Positions 1-6,693 of a stretch of DNA of 64,000 nucleotides are shown here, piece after piece; within the stretch, counting starts at the first letter, position 1; each line of letters starts with the position of its first letter. Location of the stretch: positions 1-64,000 of the IMG/VR virus record IMGVR_UViG_3300015262_000004, one strand, 5' to 3'. The translations under genes and the position numbers were made by a program. The notes under the pieces were generated by a model. It was not told the origin of the DNA and searched no databases. It was given only the letters and a program-made list of their open reading frames with translations. The DNA comes from a virus.

Positions 1-104
1 TTCTTGGTTTCGACCAGGTTCAAGTTGAGGAGGATCGTTGCGAAAAACGGTTCCTCCAAAACCAGCTTGACCTTAGCGCGGTCATATATTGTTGGGGTTG
101 CCAT
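1..104 (-). CDS. N-terminus of metallopeptidase-like/VWA protein (partial, runs off window)
   Basis: The open frame starts at an ATG at 104 and runs off the left edge. It begins MATPTIYDRAKVKLVLEEPF and continues FFATILLNLNLVETK, which resembles the start of DUF2201-type putative metallopeptidases that carry a C-terminal VWA-like domain. The C-terminal VWA part of such a protein lies at the other end of the window (63365-64000) on the same strand, so the two pieces are probably one gene interrupted by where the sequence was cut. It overlaps the end of the upstream gene by 23 bp. The family name rests on sequence resemblance and on the MoxR/DUF3150 context. Confidence 0.7.
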   Translation of the reverse strand, partial: MATPTIYDRAKVKLVLEEPFFATILLNLNLVETK

Positions 105-390
105 TGGCTTTCTCCAGGATCAACCACAAGGCAGCAGCCTCGGGTGACTCGAACGGTTCGATGGTAGTTACGCGGGTAAAACTCAGGTACTTGTTCGCCG
201 CCAGCCTGGTGCATACCCCAACCCACCAACGTCTTTGCGGGTTACGGTAGATCGCATAAGCCGGCAGCACATCCCCGCTGCGGAGGATGTACCCGGTAAC
301 TAGCTTGTCCTTCGTCCGCCGGAACGGCTTGTATTCCAGCGCTTTCATGCGCTGGACCGTCTCGGCGGACGTGTTCGGATCGGGTGTCAT
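82..390 (-). CDS. Small hypothetical protein, possible distant member of the phage's small-paralogue family
   Basis: Encodes 102 aa and lies between the MoxR-type ATPase gene (11 bp upstream) and the metallopeptidase/VWA gene, which it overlaps. The centre contains RRWWVGV and the C-terminus reads PFESPEAAALWLILEKA. This shape, an aromatic segment followed by F-x-x-P-x-x-A and a short hydrophobic helix, is like that of the small proteins at 3429-4535 and 53197-54340, but the W-G-R ending is missing, so membership is uncertain. No known domain was recognised. Confidence 0.75.
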   Translation of the reverse strand: MTPDPNTSAETVQRMKALEYKPFRRTKDKLVTGYILRSGDVLPAYAIYRNPQRRWWVGVCTRLAANKYLSFTRVTTIEPFESPEAAALWLILEKANGNPNNI

Positions 391-401
391 ACCCCACCCC
401 G

Positions 402-1559
402 TTAGAACAGTTGAGCGTTCGCGGATGACCAGACGCTATAGGCCGGCGACTGCACTGCACTCTGGAACGGTTGGTCTGCTGCCTTGGCCTTGGCCGCTGC
501 CAAACCTTGCCGGCGCTGCATGTCCTTCATGAACATAACGGCCATCTCAGGGCGGCCCCCGTTGATGAACCGGTCTGCGTACACCAGGCAGTTCTTCAAG
601 TTGTTGTAGTCAGCGCGCACGGCCAGCATGGTCATCACAGCGTACTGACTGGCCGCGTCCTCCGGCATACGTGCCGACTGCGGATCAATCAGGATCTCGT
701 TGACGTCAGGTATCGACGTCCAGACCTTGCGGAACCCCATGAAGCCAGCCGCCGGGCCTTTGCCCAGGAAGCCACCCAGCAGAGCCAGGAACGTGACGTC
801 GTCCATCGCCGGGTTGTTGACCATGAGGTCATGCACCGCTTCCCAGGAACGCTCGGTAGTGAACGCGAATTCCTTGGACTTCGAGGCCACTTTCTCGGCG
901 TGGTTGTTCAACTGGTCAGGGGCGAACCGAACATAGGCGACAATGCTGTGGTCGATGCCGTGAGCAATCGCCCATTCCACAAAGCTGTCGAGGTTAGATT
1001 CCACGTCGATGTGACACATCCGGTCGGCCAACGCGTCAGGCATCTTGAAGTATTGCCCGCCGTCAGTGACGCGGTTACCCGCTGCGAAGGTGCCCCACCC
1101 GGACTTGAGTTTGAAGTCTTCGATGATCCCGTCCAGGGTGATCTGGTACGCCGTGGTCTGCACAGACAGCGGCGCTGACGGGAGTTCTTCCAGCAACAGG
1201 ATGCCGTGATCGGGCAGATCGGGGCGGCCTTCGTGGGCAAACCAGCTGGGTGGCAGCTTGTCCATCGAGTTGGTTTCTTTGTTCTCCCGGGGCAGACCAC
1301 CCACCTCTACCGGATCCATCTGCGACAGACGCAGGTCGAACAAACCGAAAGCCTGTCTCATGTTGCCGCCGGCTTTACGAAACGCCGCGATCTCATGCCG
1401 CATCAGTACGGGGCCAGTCAAGCCGAGCGCTGCCTTAATAACTTCGGCGGCCAGGTGGAATGCTGAGGATTTACCGATACCGGGTGCACCCCAGAACATG
1501 CCAGTTCTATTGGCGTTGTACAGGGCGACAATGATCGGGGTTAAGTCATTAACTTTCAT
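402..1559 (-). CDS. MoxR-type AAA+ ATPase
   Basis: Encodes 385 aa. The start is the ATG at 1559, giving MKVNDLTPI, because GGAGAG lies about 8 nt upstream; an in-frame ATG 15 nt further up has no such site. Walker A is WGAPGIGKSS near residue 28, Walker B is GILLLEELPSAP, and a sensor-like AAGNRVTDGG follows. These are features of MoxR-like ATPases, which work with VWA-domain proteins as chaperones or metal-insertion/remodelling machines. The partners appear to be the VWA protein at the window ends and the DUF3150-like protein at 61586-62473. Transcription probably starts from the TTGACA/TATAGT promoter at 1670-1699, and the leader contains a TCCCTACTGTAGGGA hairpin. The actual substrate in phage biology is unknown. 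Confidence 0.9.
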   Translation of the reverse strand: MKVNDLTPIIVALYNANRTGMFWGAPGIGKSSAFHLAAEVIKAALGLTGPVLMRHEIAAFRKAGGNMRQAFGLFDLRLSQMDPVEVGGLPRENKETNSMDKLPPSWFAHEGRPDLPDHGILLLEELPSAPLSVQTTAYQITLDGIIEDFKLKSGWGTFAAGNRVTDGGQYFKMPDALADRMCHIDVESNLDSFVEWAIAHGIDHSIVAYVRFAPDQLNNHAEKVASKSKEFAFTTERSWEAVHDLMVNNPAMDDVTFLALLGGFLGKGPAAGFMGFRKVWTSIPDVNEILIDPQSARMPEDAASQYAVMTMLAVRADYNNLKNCLVYADRFINGGRPEMAVMFMKDMQRRQGLAAAKAKAADQPFQSAVQSPAYSVWSSANAQLF

Positions 1560-1581
1560 GGTGGTTCTCTCCAAACAGTGG

Positions 1582-1604
1582 TCAGTCCCTACTGTAGGGA
1601 CTGA
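1582..1604. repeat. Dispersed hairpin palindrome, copy 1
   Basis: Perfect 23-bp palindrome with core TCCCTACTGTAGGGA and extra pairs TCA/TGA. It lies in the leader of the MoxR ATPase gene, 9 nt before the GGAGAG ribosome-binding site. Confidence 0.9.
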
Positions 1605-1669
1605 GGGTAGTTGCAGCGGGCGTTGCGGTGAAGCGTTTTGTTTCGGTGGGGATTTGCTTATGTATAGTA

Positions 1670-1699
1670 ACTATACACTACTCCACAACAAGTTGTCAA
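1670..1699 (-). promoter_or_regulatory. Sigma70-like promoter with overlapping palindrome
   Basis: On the minus strand TTGACA (1694-1699) and TATAGT (1670-1675) are separated by 18 bp, close to the sigma70 consensus, and face the MoxR ATPase gene. The -10 box is covered by a perfect palindrome, GTATAGTAACTATAC at 1662-1676, which could be an operator. Similar palindromes occur at 10488-10502 and 51144-51158. Confidence 0.75.
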
Positions 1700-1704
1700 G
1701 TAAC

Positions 1705-1956
1705 TCAAGGGTTTAGGTGCAGCCAAACATGGGCGGTAAAGGGATCGGGGAATCTCAGTGGCTCTTGCAGCTGGGTGCCTCGGACCATGGTGAATCTCCA
1801 GTCATCTGAGAAGTCATCCGGGGGGAACATCACCGTCTCGATGAACGTATCTCCCACGCCTGGGTGCTGCATCCAGTAATAACCCAGCGTCTCGAACTGC
1901 CAACCCAGAGCGAGGATGTCGGCCCGTGGGTGACCCCTCTCTTTGGGTGTGCTCAT
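1705..1956 (-). CDS. Small hypothetical protein (83 aa)
   Basis: ATG at 1956 with GGAGGA about 8 nt upstream. The stop of the upstream gene (1953-2225) overlaps this start as ATGA, so the two are probably translationally coupled. The C-terminus LRFPDPFTAHVWLHL resembles the ending of the 90-aa product encoded upstream (AFDDALGAMVWFALE) and, more distantly, the small W-G-R-ending family. No domain recognised. Likely an accessory early protein. Confidence 0.75.
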   Translation of the reverse strand: MSTPKERGHPRADILALGWQFETLGYYWMQHPGVGDTFIETVMFPPDDFSDDWRFTMVRGTQLQEPLRFPDPFTAHVWLHLNP

Positions 1957-2225
1957 GTCTTGTCCTCCAGTGCAAACCAGACCATCGCCCCCAACGCGTC
2001 GTCGAAGGCCATCGGGCTATACAACGTCCAGACGCTGCGACCAGATTCCAGTTGGCTGGCTGCCTTCTGCACTACCTCTACGTTGATCACGAACCCGCGA
2101 AGCTGGAAGTCGTAGCGCACCTCATAAACGGCGCGCTTGGTCTGCCGATACCACGTCTCGTTGACCTGCGCCCGTTGGTTGCCGAACGGGTTGGGGCCTG
2201 GCTTCCAGCCGTCAAGTGGCGTCAC
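1953..2225 (-). CDS. Small hypothetical protein (90 aa), GTG start
   Basis: The frame opens with GTG at 2225 (MTPLDGWKPGPN). No ATG is available near the 5' end and the ribosome-binding site is weak, so the start is tentative. The 5' end abuts the 9-bp repeat array at 2226-2306. The C-terminal AFDDALGAMVWFALE has the same pattern as the product of the downstream gene. Function unknown. Confidence 0.65.
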   Translation of the reverse strand: MTPLDGWKPGPNPFGNQRAQVNETWYRQTKRAVYEVRYDFQLRGFVINVEVVQKAASQLESGRSVWTLYSPMAFDDALGAMVWFALEDKT

Positions 2226-2306
2226 TGATGCAACTTACGCAAGTTACATACGTTGCGTAACTGACTTAACTTACACAACTTACTTACCTTCCTTAACTTG
2301 CGTAAC
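2226..2306. repeat. 9-bp tandem repeat array A (downstream of the partition operon)
   Basis: Nine consecutive 9-mers in strict register: TGATGCAAC, TTACGCAAG, TTACATACG, TTGCGTAAC, TGACTTAAC, TTACACAAC, TTACTTACC, TTCCTTAAC, TTGCGTAAC. The array begins inside the 3' end of the ribbon-helix-helix gene, where it encodes V-T-Q-V, and ends at the start of the next gene. It is a candidate centromere-like site for the adjacent ParA/RHH pair (inference). Confidence 0.85.
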
Positions 2307-2621
2307 CTCATTGCCGCTGACCTCAGCCAGCAGCGCGATCACCTGGTCTGCGTCCATGCGTTGCAAGGCTCTGACACCGGCGCGCACCACGTCGCTACGG
2401 CATACCTTGAAGGTGCGCGGAGCCAGTACGAGCTGGTCGATCTCGGCGTTCATCTCATCAGTCAGAGAGAAGGTGGTGCGCTTGAACACCGCAACCGACG
2501 GCTTTGCACCGACCGCGTAGTTCGTCGCGGCACCGGACGCGAAGGCCTTTATTTGATCCTCGGTCGCGTGCTGCTGTACCGACTTACCACCGGGCGCCAA
2601 GCCCCCTAATGATGCTTTCAT
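2280..2621 (-). CDS. Ribbon-helix-helix DNA-binding protein, putative partition adaptor
   Basis: Encodes 113 aa from the ATG at 2621, which overlaps the parA stop codon (ATGA). After a flexible N-terminal 45 residues, KRTTFSLTDEMNAEIDQLV looks like the beta-strand and first helix of an RHH fold, and CRSDVVRAGVRALQRM like the second helix. RHH proteins encoded just downstream of small ParA ATPases act as centromere-binding adaptors in type Ib plasmid partition. The last codons are part of the 9-bp repeat array A, so this protein may bind DNA that includes the end of its own gene. Binding to the 9-bp units is inference. A purely transcriptional repressor role is also possible. Confidence 0.8.
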   Translation of the reverse strand: MKASLGGLAPGGKSVQQHATEDQIKAFASGAATNYAVGAKPSVAVFKRTTFSLTDEMNAEIDQLVLAPRTFKVCRSDVVRAGVRALQRMDADQVIALLAEVSGNEVTQVKEGK

Positions 2622-3310
2622 GCTTGTGCTCCAACGCGTTGTAGTGCTGCGTGTATCGATGGTTCATTTGCCCACAGCTCATGCACCATGGCCGTGGCAT
2701 CCTCGATCGCCTTCGGGTCGGTGAATTCCCACACGCTCGAACCGTCTTCGTCCGCATCGTCGTATGCCTGGCGGTCGAACAACACGTTGTCGAGCGTGGG
2801 TATGCCCCAGGCCCTGATGGTGTCCTTCGCCGTGAGGATCCGCGATACACGGTTCGGCAGACTCGGGCACTGGTTCACCAGCGCGCGGACTTTCAGCCCC
2901 GGGTTGAGTGCCTGAGCCAGGTTCACCACCTCGACCACCTTCGGCAACGTCTTGAGGTCGCGGCGCTTCGGACGGAACGGCAATACCATGTAGTCCGCCA
3001 CGGCCATGGAATGGCGCAGGGCAACCGAGTCGGATGCACCGACGTCGATAATGATGTGGTCATAGCGCTTCTTGAAATCGTTGAGCGGAGTGCTGATCTC
3101 ACCACGCAAGATGGCGCACGGTACCGACACGCCTTTGCCGCCGGCTTCGATGAACGACACCCGCTCGGCTGCCCAGTCGCTGCTGGTCAGCTGTGGATCC
3201 GCGTCGATTAACAGGACGTCGAAGCCCAGCATTCTCAGTATGACGGCCAGCGTCTGGGCTACGGTGCTCTTGCCCGTGCCTCCCTTGATGTTCCCGACTA
3301 AGAGGATCAT
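2618..3310 (-). CDS. parA: ParA-family partition ATPase (type Ib-like)
   Basis: Encodes 230 aa from the ATG at 3310. The deviant Walker A motif KGGTGKST (residues 9-16, signature Lys9) and Walker A' YDHIIIDVGASDS near residue 85 identify the ParA/MinD superfamily. There is no N-terminal DNA-binding extension, so it matches the short plasmid type Ib ParA rather than the P1 type. Members pattern over the nucleoid and move DNA bound by a partner protein, here probably the RHH protein encoded next. The operon lies between 9-bp repeat arrays A and B, and B occupies its promoter region, so B may serve as both operator and centromere. In a phage this suggests plasmid-like maintenance. A role in positioning DNA during lytic growth cannot be excluded. 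Confidence 0.92.
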   Translation of the reverse strand: MILLVGNIKGGTGKSTVAQTLAVILRMLGFDVLLIDADPQLTSSDWAAERVSFIEAGGKGVSVPCAILRGEISTPLNDFKKRYDHIIIDVGASDSVALRHSMAVADYMVLPFRPKRRDLKTLPKVVEVVNLAQALNPGLKVRALVNQCPSLPNRVSRILTAKDTIRAWGIPTLDNVLFDRQAYDDADEDGSSVWEFTDPKAIEDATAMVHELWANEPSIHAALQRVGAQA

Positions 3311-3435
3311 GTGCGTACCTTGTGTAAGTTGCGTCAGTTGTGTCAGTTACATAAGTTACGCACGTTATGTAACTTATGGCTGTGCTGTAGCTATACAAGT
3401 TACCTCACTTACATAAGCTGTGCAATTACTATACA
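3311..3435. repeat. 9-bp tandem repeat array B (upstream of parA)
   Basis: Successive 9-mers start directly at the parA start codon: GTGCGTACC, TTGTGTAAG, TTGCGTCAG, TTGTGTCAG, TTACATAAG, TTACGCACG, TTATGTAAC, TTATGGCTG. After a degenerate stretch and a 1-nt phase slip come TTACCTCAC and TTACATAAG (3400-3417). The units match arrays A, C and D. The region must also contain the parA promoter, which fits an autoregulated centromere (inference). Confidence 0.85.
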
Positions 3436-3686
3436 CGACCCCAACTGTGCAACTCGGCGTACACGTAGGCCTCGACCGGTGTCGCGAACCCGACCGGCGA
3501 TCGCCAGGCGTAGTCGTTCGGAAACAGAGTGCGGAACGGCCGCCAGTCTCCAGCCAGGTGCATTGCCTCACTACCTTCCTCAGTGATCCGCGTGGCGCAG
3601 ACGTCCAGGATGTGAAAGCCCCTCGACACCAGGTATTCCCGGTGCTCGGCCAACTGCTCTTTCGCGCGCTTCATTTCATTGGTCAT
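3429..3686 (-). CDS. Small paralogue ending AELHSWGRV
   Basis: Encodes 85 aa. The start is the ATG at 3686, which overlaps the stop of the upstream gene (ATGA). First of four tandem related genes (3429-4535). Shared features are an N-terminal YLxxRGF segment (here REYLVSRGFH), a central aromatic stretch and the C-terminal signature A-E-L-x-x-W-G-R. No known domain recognised. The tandem, coupled arrangement points to expansion by duplication. Confidence 0.85.
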   Translation of the reverse strand: MTNEMKRAKEQLAEHREYLVSRGFHILDVCATRITEEGSEAMHLAGDWRPFRTLFPNDYAWRSPVGFATPVEAYVYAELHSWGRV

Positions 3687-3970
3687 GATCGCCCCCAATT
3701 CTCCAACTCTGCGCACAGGTAGGCTCCAACAGGATCGTCGAACTGATCTGTCGATTGCCAGGCGCGAACAGAGGTGTCGATGCCGTTATAGGTGAAGGCG
3801 ACCCAGCGCCCGGTATCCATCTCGAAGCCGACCACGTCCCAGCGCATGTCGGTGGGATGTCCAGAGGAGGCCATCCGCATCACCGTCCAGCCTAGGGGTG
3901 TTTGGAACCCGCGTTCTTTGAAGTAATCCCGGGTCAGCTCTAGTTGTGCAGTAGGGCGGTCGTCGTTCAT
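3683..3970 (-). CDS. Small paralogue ending AELENWGRS
   Basis: Encodes 95 aa, with ATGA overlaps to neighbours on both sides. It has TRDYFKERGF near residue 13, the central EMDTGRWVAFTYNG and the C-terminal VGAYLCAELENWGRS. The central EMDTGRW is shared with the product of 3967-4242, which is its closest relative in the window. Function unknown. Confidence 0.87.
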   Translation of the reverse strand: MNDDRPTAQLELTRDYFKERGFQTPLGWTVMRMASSGHPTDMRWDVVGFEMDTGRWVAFTYNGIDTSVRAWQSTDQFDDPVGAYLCAELENWGRS

Positions 3971-4242
3971 GACCGACCCCAGTTCGATAGCTCTGCATGC
4001 AGGTAGGCCTCAATAGGATCGTCGAATGGCTCCGTCGATTCCCAAGGCCGCGTGTTGCCAACGATGGTGTAGGCAGTCCAGCGCCCGGTGTCCATCTCGA
4101 CCCCGATCCCGTCCCAGTGGCTACCGTTGGGTATGTCCGTCCGCATCCGCAGTGTGGTAAGTCCCACCGGCACCATGAACCCGCGTTCTTCCAAGTATTC
4201 TCGCGCCTGTTCCAGCTGATCGACGGGGTGGATAGTGTTCAT
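3967..4242 (-). CDS. Small paralogue ending AELSNWGRS
   Basis: Encodes 91 aa. The ATG at 4242 (MNTIHPVDQLEQ) overlaps the upstream stop. It contains AREYLEERGFMVP, EMDTGRWTAYTI and IEAYLHAELSNWGRS, and is clearly homologous to the product of 3683-3970. The opening MNLIHPVD of the otherwise unrelated gene at 9181-9471 is similar. Function unknown. Confidence 0.87.
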   Translation of the reverse strand: MNTIHPVDQLEQAREYLEERGFMVPVGLTTLRMRTDIPNGSHWDGIGVEMDTGRWTAYTIVGNTRPWESTEPFDDPIEAYLHAELSNWGRS

Positions 4243-4535
4243 CGCCGCCCCCAGTTCGACAGCTCGGCCTGTACATAGCAAAGCGTGGGTGTATCTCGGG
4301 GAGGCCCCACAATGACCGTGGCGACCTCATCATGCACGACGCTGTGGACTCGGGCTGCGTGCCACATGATCACAGCCCCTGGTGCGCCGTCGATGACCGC
4401 AGCGCCCATGTCATAGGGGTTAACGTAAACGGGGGTGATGTGCAGCCCAAGGGAAGTGTTGGCAAACGTGTTGCCAATCACAGCGAACCCTCGCGCCGTC
4501 AAGAACTCCCGGTCTTGAACAGAGGCGATTGCCAT
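4239..4535 (-). CDS. Small paralogue ending AELSNWGRR; first gene of the paralogue operon
   Basis: Encodes 98 aa from the ATG at 4535, with GGAGAG 7 nt upstream and a palindrome hairpin before that. It has DREFLTARGFAVI and the C-terminal LCYVQAELSNWGRR; the middle has diverged from the other members. As the first gene after the leader hairpin it probably heads the four-gene paralogue operon that leads into parA/RHH. Function unknown. Confidence 0.85.
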   Translation of the reverse strand: MAIASVQDREFLTARGFAVIGNTFANTSLGLHITPVYVNPYDMGAAVIDGAPGAVIMWHAARVHSVVHDEVATVIVGPPRDTPTLCYVQAELSNWGRR

Positions 4536-4551
4536 AGGTGTCTCTCCAAGT

Positions 4552-4578
4552 GCGCCGTCCCTACTGTAGGGACGGCGC
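4552..4578. repeat. Dispersed hairpin palindrome, copy 2
   Basis: Perfect 27-bp palindrome: core TCCCTACTGTAGGGA extended by GCGCCG/CGGCGC arms. In the transcript it ends 4 nt before the GGAGAG site of the gene at 4239-4535. Confidence 0.9.
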
Positions 4579-4582
4579 TTGG

Positions 4583-4816
4583 CTACATGGTATGACTGAC
4601 CTGGCTACTTCGCACGAACCCGGTGCTGCACACCAGGTGCACCACACGTTGCTGCGGGGTCAGATATTGGGCGATCCGGTCGACCTCATCCGAACACGTC
4701 CGATCGACCGCTTGCTCTCCTCCCCAGGTGCGCACGATGCGCGCCGGACAGTCGGAGTAGGGCGGTTGATGGTTCTCGTGGAGGCACACATACATCGTCA
4801 GTGTTGTCAGGATCAT
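4583..4816 (-). CDS. Small hypothetical protein (77 aa)
   Basis: The ATG at 4816 is preceded by a strong GGAGGA site. It encodes MILTTLTMYVCLHENHQPPY and then C-P and C-S pairs, i.e. three or four Cys and several His that could bind metal, but no known finger pattern is evident. The 3' end reaches the leader palindrome of the next operon. Function unknown. Confidence 0.55.
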   Translation of the reverse strand: MILTTLTMYVCLHENHQPPYSDCPARIVRTWGGEQAVDRTCSDEVDRIAQYLTPQQRVVHLVCSTGFVRSSQVSHTM

Positions 4817-4842
4817 CCGTCTTCCTCCTCCCAACCCATTGC

Positions 4843-5268
4843 TTACTCGGCGGGCGCGGGCGTTCTCCACGATATAACGGTGTCTTTACCGTACTGGCCG
4901 ATCCACTCCTTTACTTCTTTTTTCAGGATGTTCGCAGCGCGAACCACCTCACCCGTGTGCGGGTTCTTGAAGGCGTACCAGACAGTGTTCGGGCCAGCCT
5001 TCTTTGACTTGCCGGGGATCAGGTTGCCGTGTTCGTCTCTCGGCCGGGTGACAGCCTTCTTACCCCGCACGACGATCTGAAAGCTCGGGTCGACAGTCTG
5101 CACGGCTTCGTGAATGGTCTTGCCGTGGGTCTTCAACAGCTCACGCAACTCGGACTCAAAGGCCAGCTCAGCCTTGAGTTGTGGGTTGGCTTGCAGCTCT
5201 TGAATCTCTTGTTCGAAAGCCTTCATCTGCGCTTGCAGCTCGCGCATTTTTACTAGGGGGTTCGTCAT
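4843..5268 (-). CDS. MvaT/H-NS-like xenogeneic silencer homologue
   Basis: Encodes 141 aa. Residues 1-60 form a charged coiled-coil oligomerisation segment (MTNPLVKMRELQAQMKAFEQ and onward). Residues 97-134 read WYAFKNPHTGEVVRAANILK followed by KEVKEWIGQYGKDTVISW, which matches the MvaT/MvaU DNA-binding domain (typical pattern: K-N-P-H-T-G-E, then K-x-L-K-x-W-x-x-x-Y-G, then V-x-S-W). These proteins coat AT-rich foreign DNA in Pseudomonas and repress it. A phage copy could silence its own or competing elements, mix with host MvaT filaments, or counter host silencing. The loop differs from the host consensus (AANILKK in place of a Gly-Gly-Asn type), so binding preference may differ. Confidence 0.85.
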   Translation of the reverse strand: MTNPLVKMRELQAQMKAFEQEIQELQANPQLKAELAFESELRELLKTHGKTIHEAVQTVDPSFQIVVRGKKAVTRPRDEHGNLIPGKSKKAGPNTVWYAFKNPHTGEVVRAANILKKEVKEWIGQYGKDTVISWRTPAPAE

Positions 5269-5292
5269 GTCTGTCCTTAATCCAAGGTCTAG

Positions 5293-5739
5293 TTAAGCGG
5301 TGCGATGCGCGCGTGCCCTTGCCAAAGCTTTCTCGGCGATAGAGAGGTGATAGGGGCGGGTCGCATCGGTTGAGTCGTTCTCGGCGCTGATCAGAAACAT
5401 GACCTCTAGGCCATCCTCCCGCGCACGCTTTTCCGCCTCCATAACGGCGGTGAAGCGCATGATTGATTCGGTCTTATAAGACTGGTGAAACGGAGTGTCG
5501 TAGAGGGATCGTCGAACTGAGAACGTGACTGTTAAGCCGGGCGTTATCTCTATTCGAGTGTTGATATGTTTATCCAACGGGTTGTTGACGATCGGTTTAG
5601 GAACTTCCAGCCCTAACGCTCTACCCATCTCTTGCATCATGTGCCATTCAGCTAACTTTTCGGTTTGAGCTTTGGTTAATCGTGCCGACTTTAGTGCGGT
5701 GCTTTTCTTGTACGCATCTGACTTCGCAGTATTAGCCAT
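5293..5739 (-). CDS. Hypothetical protein (148 aa), basic N-terminus
   Basis: ATG at 5739. The N-terminus is rich in Lys and Ala (SDAYKKSTALKSARLTKAQT); the middle is predicted beta-rich and the end helical. The gene appears less GC-rich than its neighbours. It shares an upstream position with the MvaT homologue (25 bp gap), so they may be co-transcribed. No domain recognised. Confidence 0.75.
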   Translation of the reverse strand: MANTAKSDAYKKSTALKSARLTKAQTEKLAEWHMMQEMGRALGLEVPKPIVNNPLDKHINTRIEITPGLTVTFSVRRSLYDTPFHQSYKTESIMRFTAVMEAEKRAREDGLEVMFLISAENDSTDATRPYHLSIAEKALARARAHRTA

Positions 5740-5791
5740 TTAGGTTCGTCCCAAAATTCCATGTCGTTACGCGCCGTAGCACTATATAACA

Positions 5792-5812
5792 GATGCCCGG
5801 GGTGCGGGCATC
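5792..5812. terminator. Hairpin (possible terminator or leader structure)
   Basis: GATGCCCG/CGGGCATC, an 8-bp perfect stem with a 5-nt loop, between the genes at 5293-5739 and 5824-5982. No clear T tract follows on either strand, so a terminator role is uncertain. Confidence 0.4.
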
Positions 5813-5823
5813 CACGGTACTTG

Positions 5824-5982
5824 TTAGCGACGGGCGAGTGACCCGCGCAACATGCGATCAATAGCTTTGGTGGTGAGGTACGCAGCAGAACGCTTGTACT
5901 CAGGGTGATGAGGCGTCATCTGTTGAACAGATCCTGTCTCATCGACCCAACAAAGAGGTGCCCAAGGCTTTAGCGCATTCAT
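5824..5982 (-). CDS. Small hypothetical protein (52 aa)
   Basis: The ATG at 5982 has GGGAGGG 7-13 nt upstream and overlaps the stop of the preceding short gene as ATGA. It encodes MNALKPWAPLCWVDETGSVQ, then PHHPEYKRSAAYLTTKAIDR and a short basic end. The good ribosome-binding site and the coupling support a real gene. Function unknown. Confidence 0.6.
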   Translation of the reverse strand: MNALKPWAPLCWVDETGSVQQMTPHHPEYKRSAAYLTTKAIDRMLRGSLARR

Positions 5983-6107
5983 TGGTAAGCCCTCCCACTC
6001 GGAAGCCCACCATGTCCACGCCCCTCCACCGTCACTGTAGACACATTAGCATTTAAGCACACAGAGTTGTCACCCCCTAGTGCACAGGGAATACAAAAAT
6101 TACCCAT
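5979..6107 (-). CDS. Very small Cys-containing protein (42 aa)
   Basis: The ATG at 6107 is directly preceded by the standard leader TTTGGAGAGAAAACCG shared with other operon-first genes. It encodes MGNFCIPCALGGDNSVCLNA and ends with an ATGA coupling to the next gene. The C-x-x-C plus a third Cys suggests metal binding, but nothing is recognised. It could also be a leader peptide. Confidence 0.5.
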   Translation of the reverse strand: MGNFCIPCALGGDNSVCLNANVSTVTVEGRGHGGLPSGRAYQ

Positions 6108-6168
6108 CGGTTTTCTCTCCAAACAGTGTTGGCCTGACTCATCAGCGCAGGTAGGCCATTGCCTGCGG

Positions 6169-6195
6169 ACTCGGTCCCTACAGTAGGGACGGAGT
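6169..6195. repeat. Dispersed hairpin palindrome, copy 3
   Basis: Core GTCCCTACAGTAGGGAC with outer arms ACTC/GAGT and one G-G mismatch. It lies about 60 nt upstream of the short gene at 5979-6107. The intervening leader resembles the one at 9079-9137. Confidence 0.85.
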
Positions 6196-6199
6196 TTCG

Positions 6200-6412
6200 T
6201 CAGTAGGGTGTAACACCCCGGTACAACGCCCGGTGGATATGGCTCAAGCACACTTCACAGGCAACCAACTGGTCGCCGTGCCTCCCGTTCAAGGCAGCGT
6301 GGTCAATGCTCGTAAACGCGAACTCAGGCCGTTCAACCCGGCGATCGCACCAGGTCAACACGCTGTCCTCCGGCTGCAGCACGCACTTAACCCACTCGGG
6401 GCGATCCATCAT
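6200..6412 (-). CDS. Small protein (70 aa) with possible zinc-binding cysteines
   Basis: The ATG at 6412 overlaps the upstream stop (ATGATG) and has TTGGAGAAG upstream. It encodes MMDRPEWVKCVLQPEDSVLT, then W-C-D, and near the C-terminus ACEVCLSHIHRALY. The Cys spacing (C, C, C-x-x-C, plus H) suggests a small zinc-binding fold. No family assigned. Confidence 0.65.
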   Translation of the reverse strand: MMDRPEWVKCVLQPEDSVLTWCDRRVERPEFAFTSIDHAALNGRHGDQLVACEVCLSHIHRALYRGVTPY

Positions 6413-6693
6413 GTCCGCTTCTCCAATAGTTGCACCAACGCGTTGCAGACGGCCTGCATTTTCCTGTGGTATGTCCTGGTCGCGGGCACTGCGCTGTGAT
6501 CCACGAACCGGGGTATCAGACCGCGCTTCGTCAGTGCGGTGATCGCATCGGTCCGCGTCCAGCCCAGGTACTCCTTTAAACCCGGCGTGGTGTGTACAAC
6601 CCAGTCGCCCAGCGTCCACAGATCGGACTCCCTCGGCCCAAACTCAAAGGTCACCGCACGGTTGCCCTTGTTCCAGTCGATTCGCCACCTCAT
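6409..6693 (-). CDS. Hypothetical protein (94 aa)
   Basis: The ATG at 6693 overlaps the preceding stop (ATGA), which favours it over a GTG 6 nt upstream. It contains FEFGPRESDLWTLGDWVVHT and a helical C-terminus RKMQAVCNALVQLLEKRT. It sits in a coupled run with 6200-6412 and 6690-6908. Function unknown. Confidence 0.75.
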   Translation of the reverse strand: MRWRIDWNKGNRAVTFEFGPRESDLWTLGDWVVHTTPGLKEYLGWTRTDAITALTKRGLIPRFVDHSAVPATRTYHRKMQAVCNALVQLLEKRT

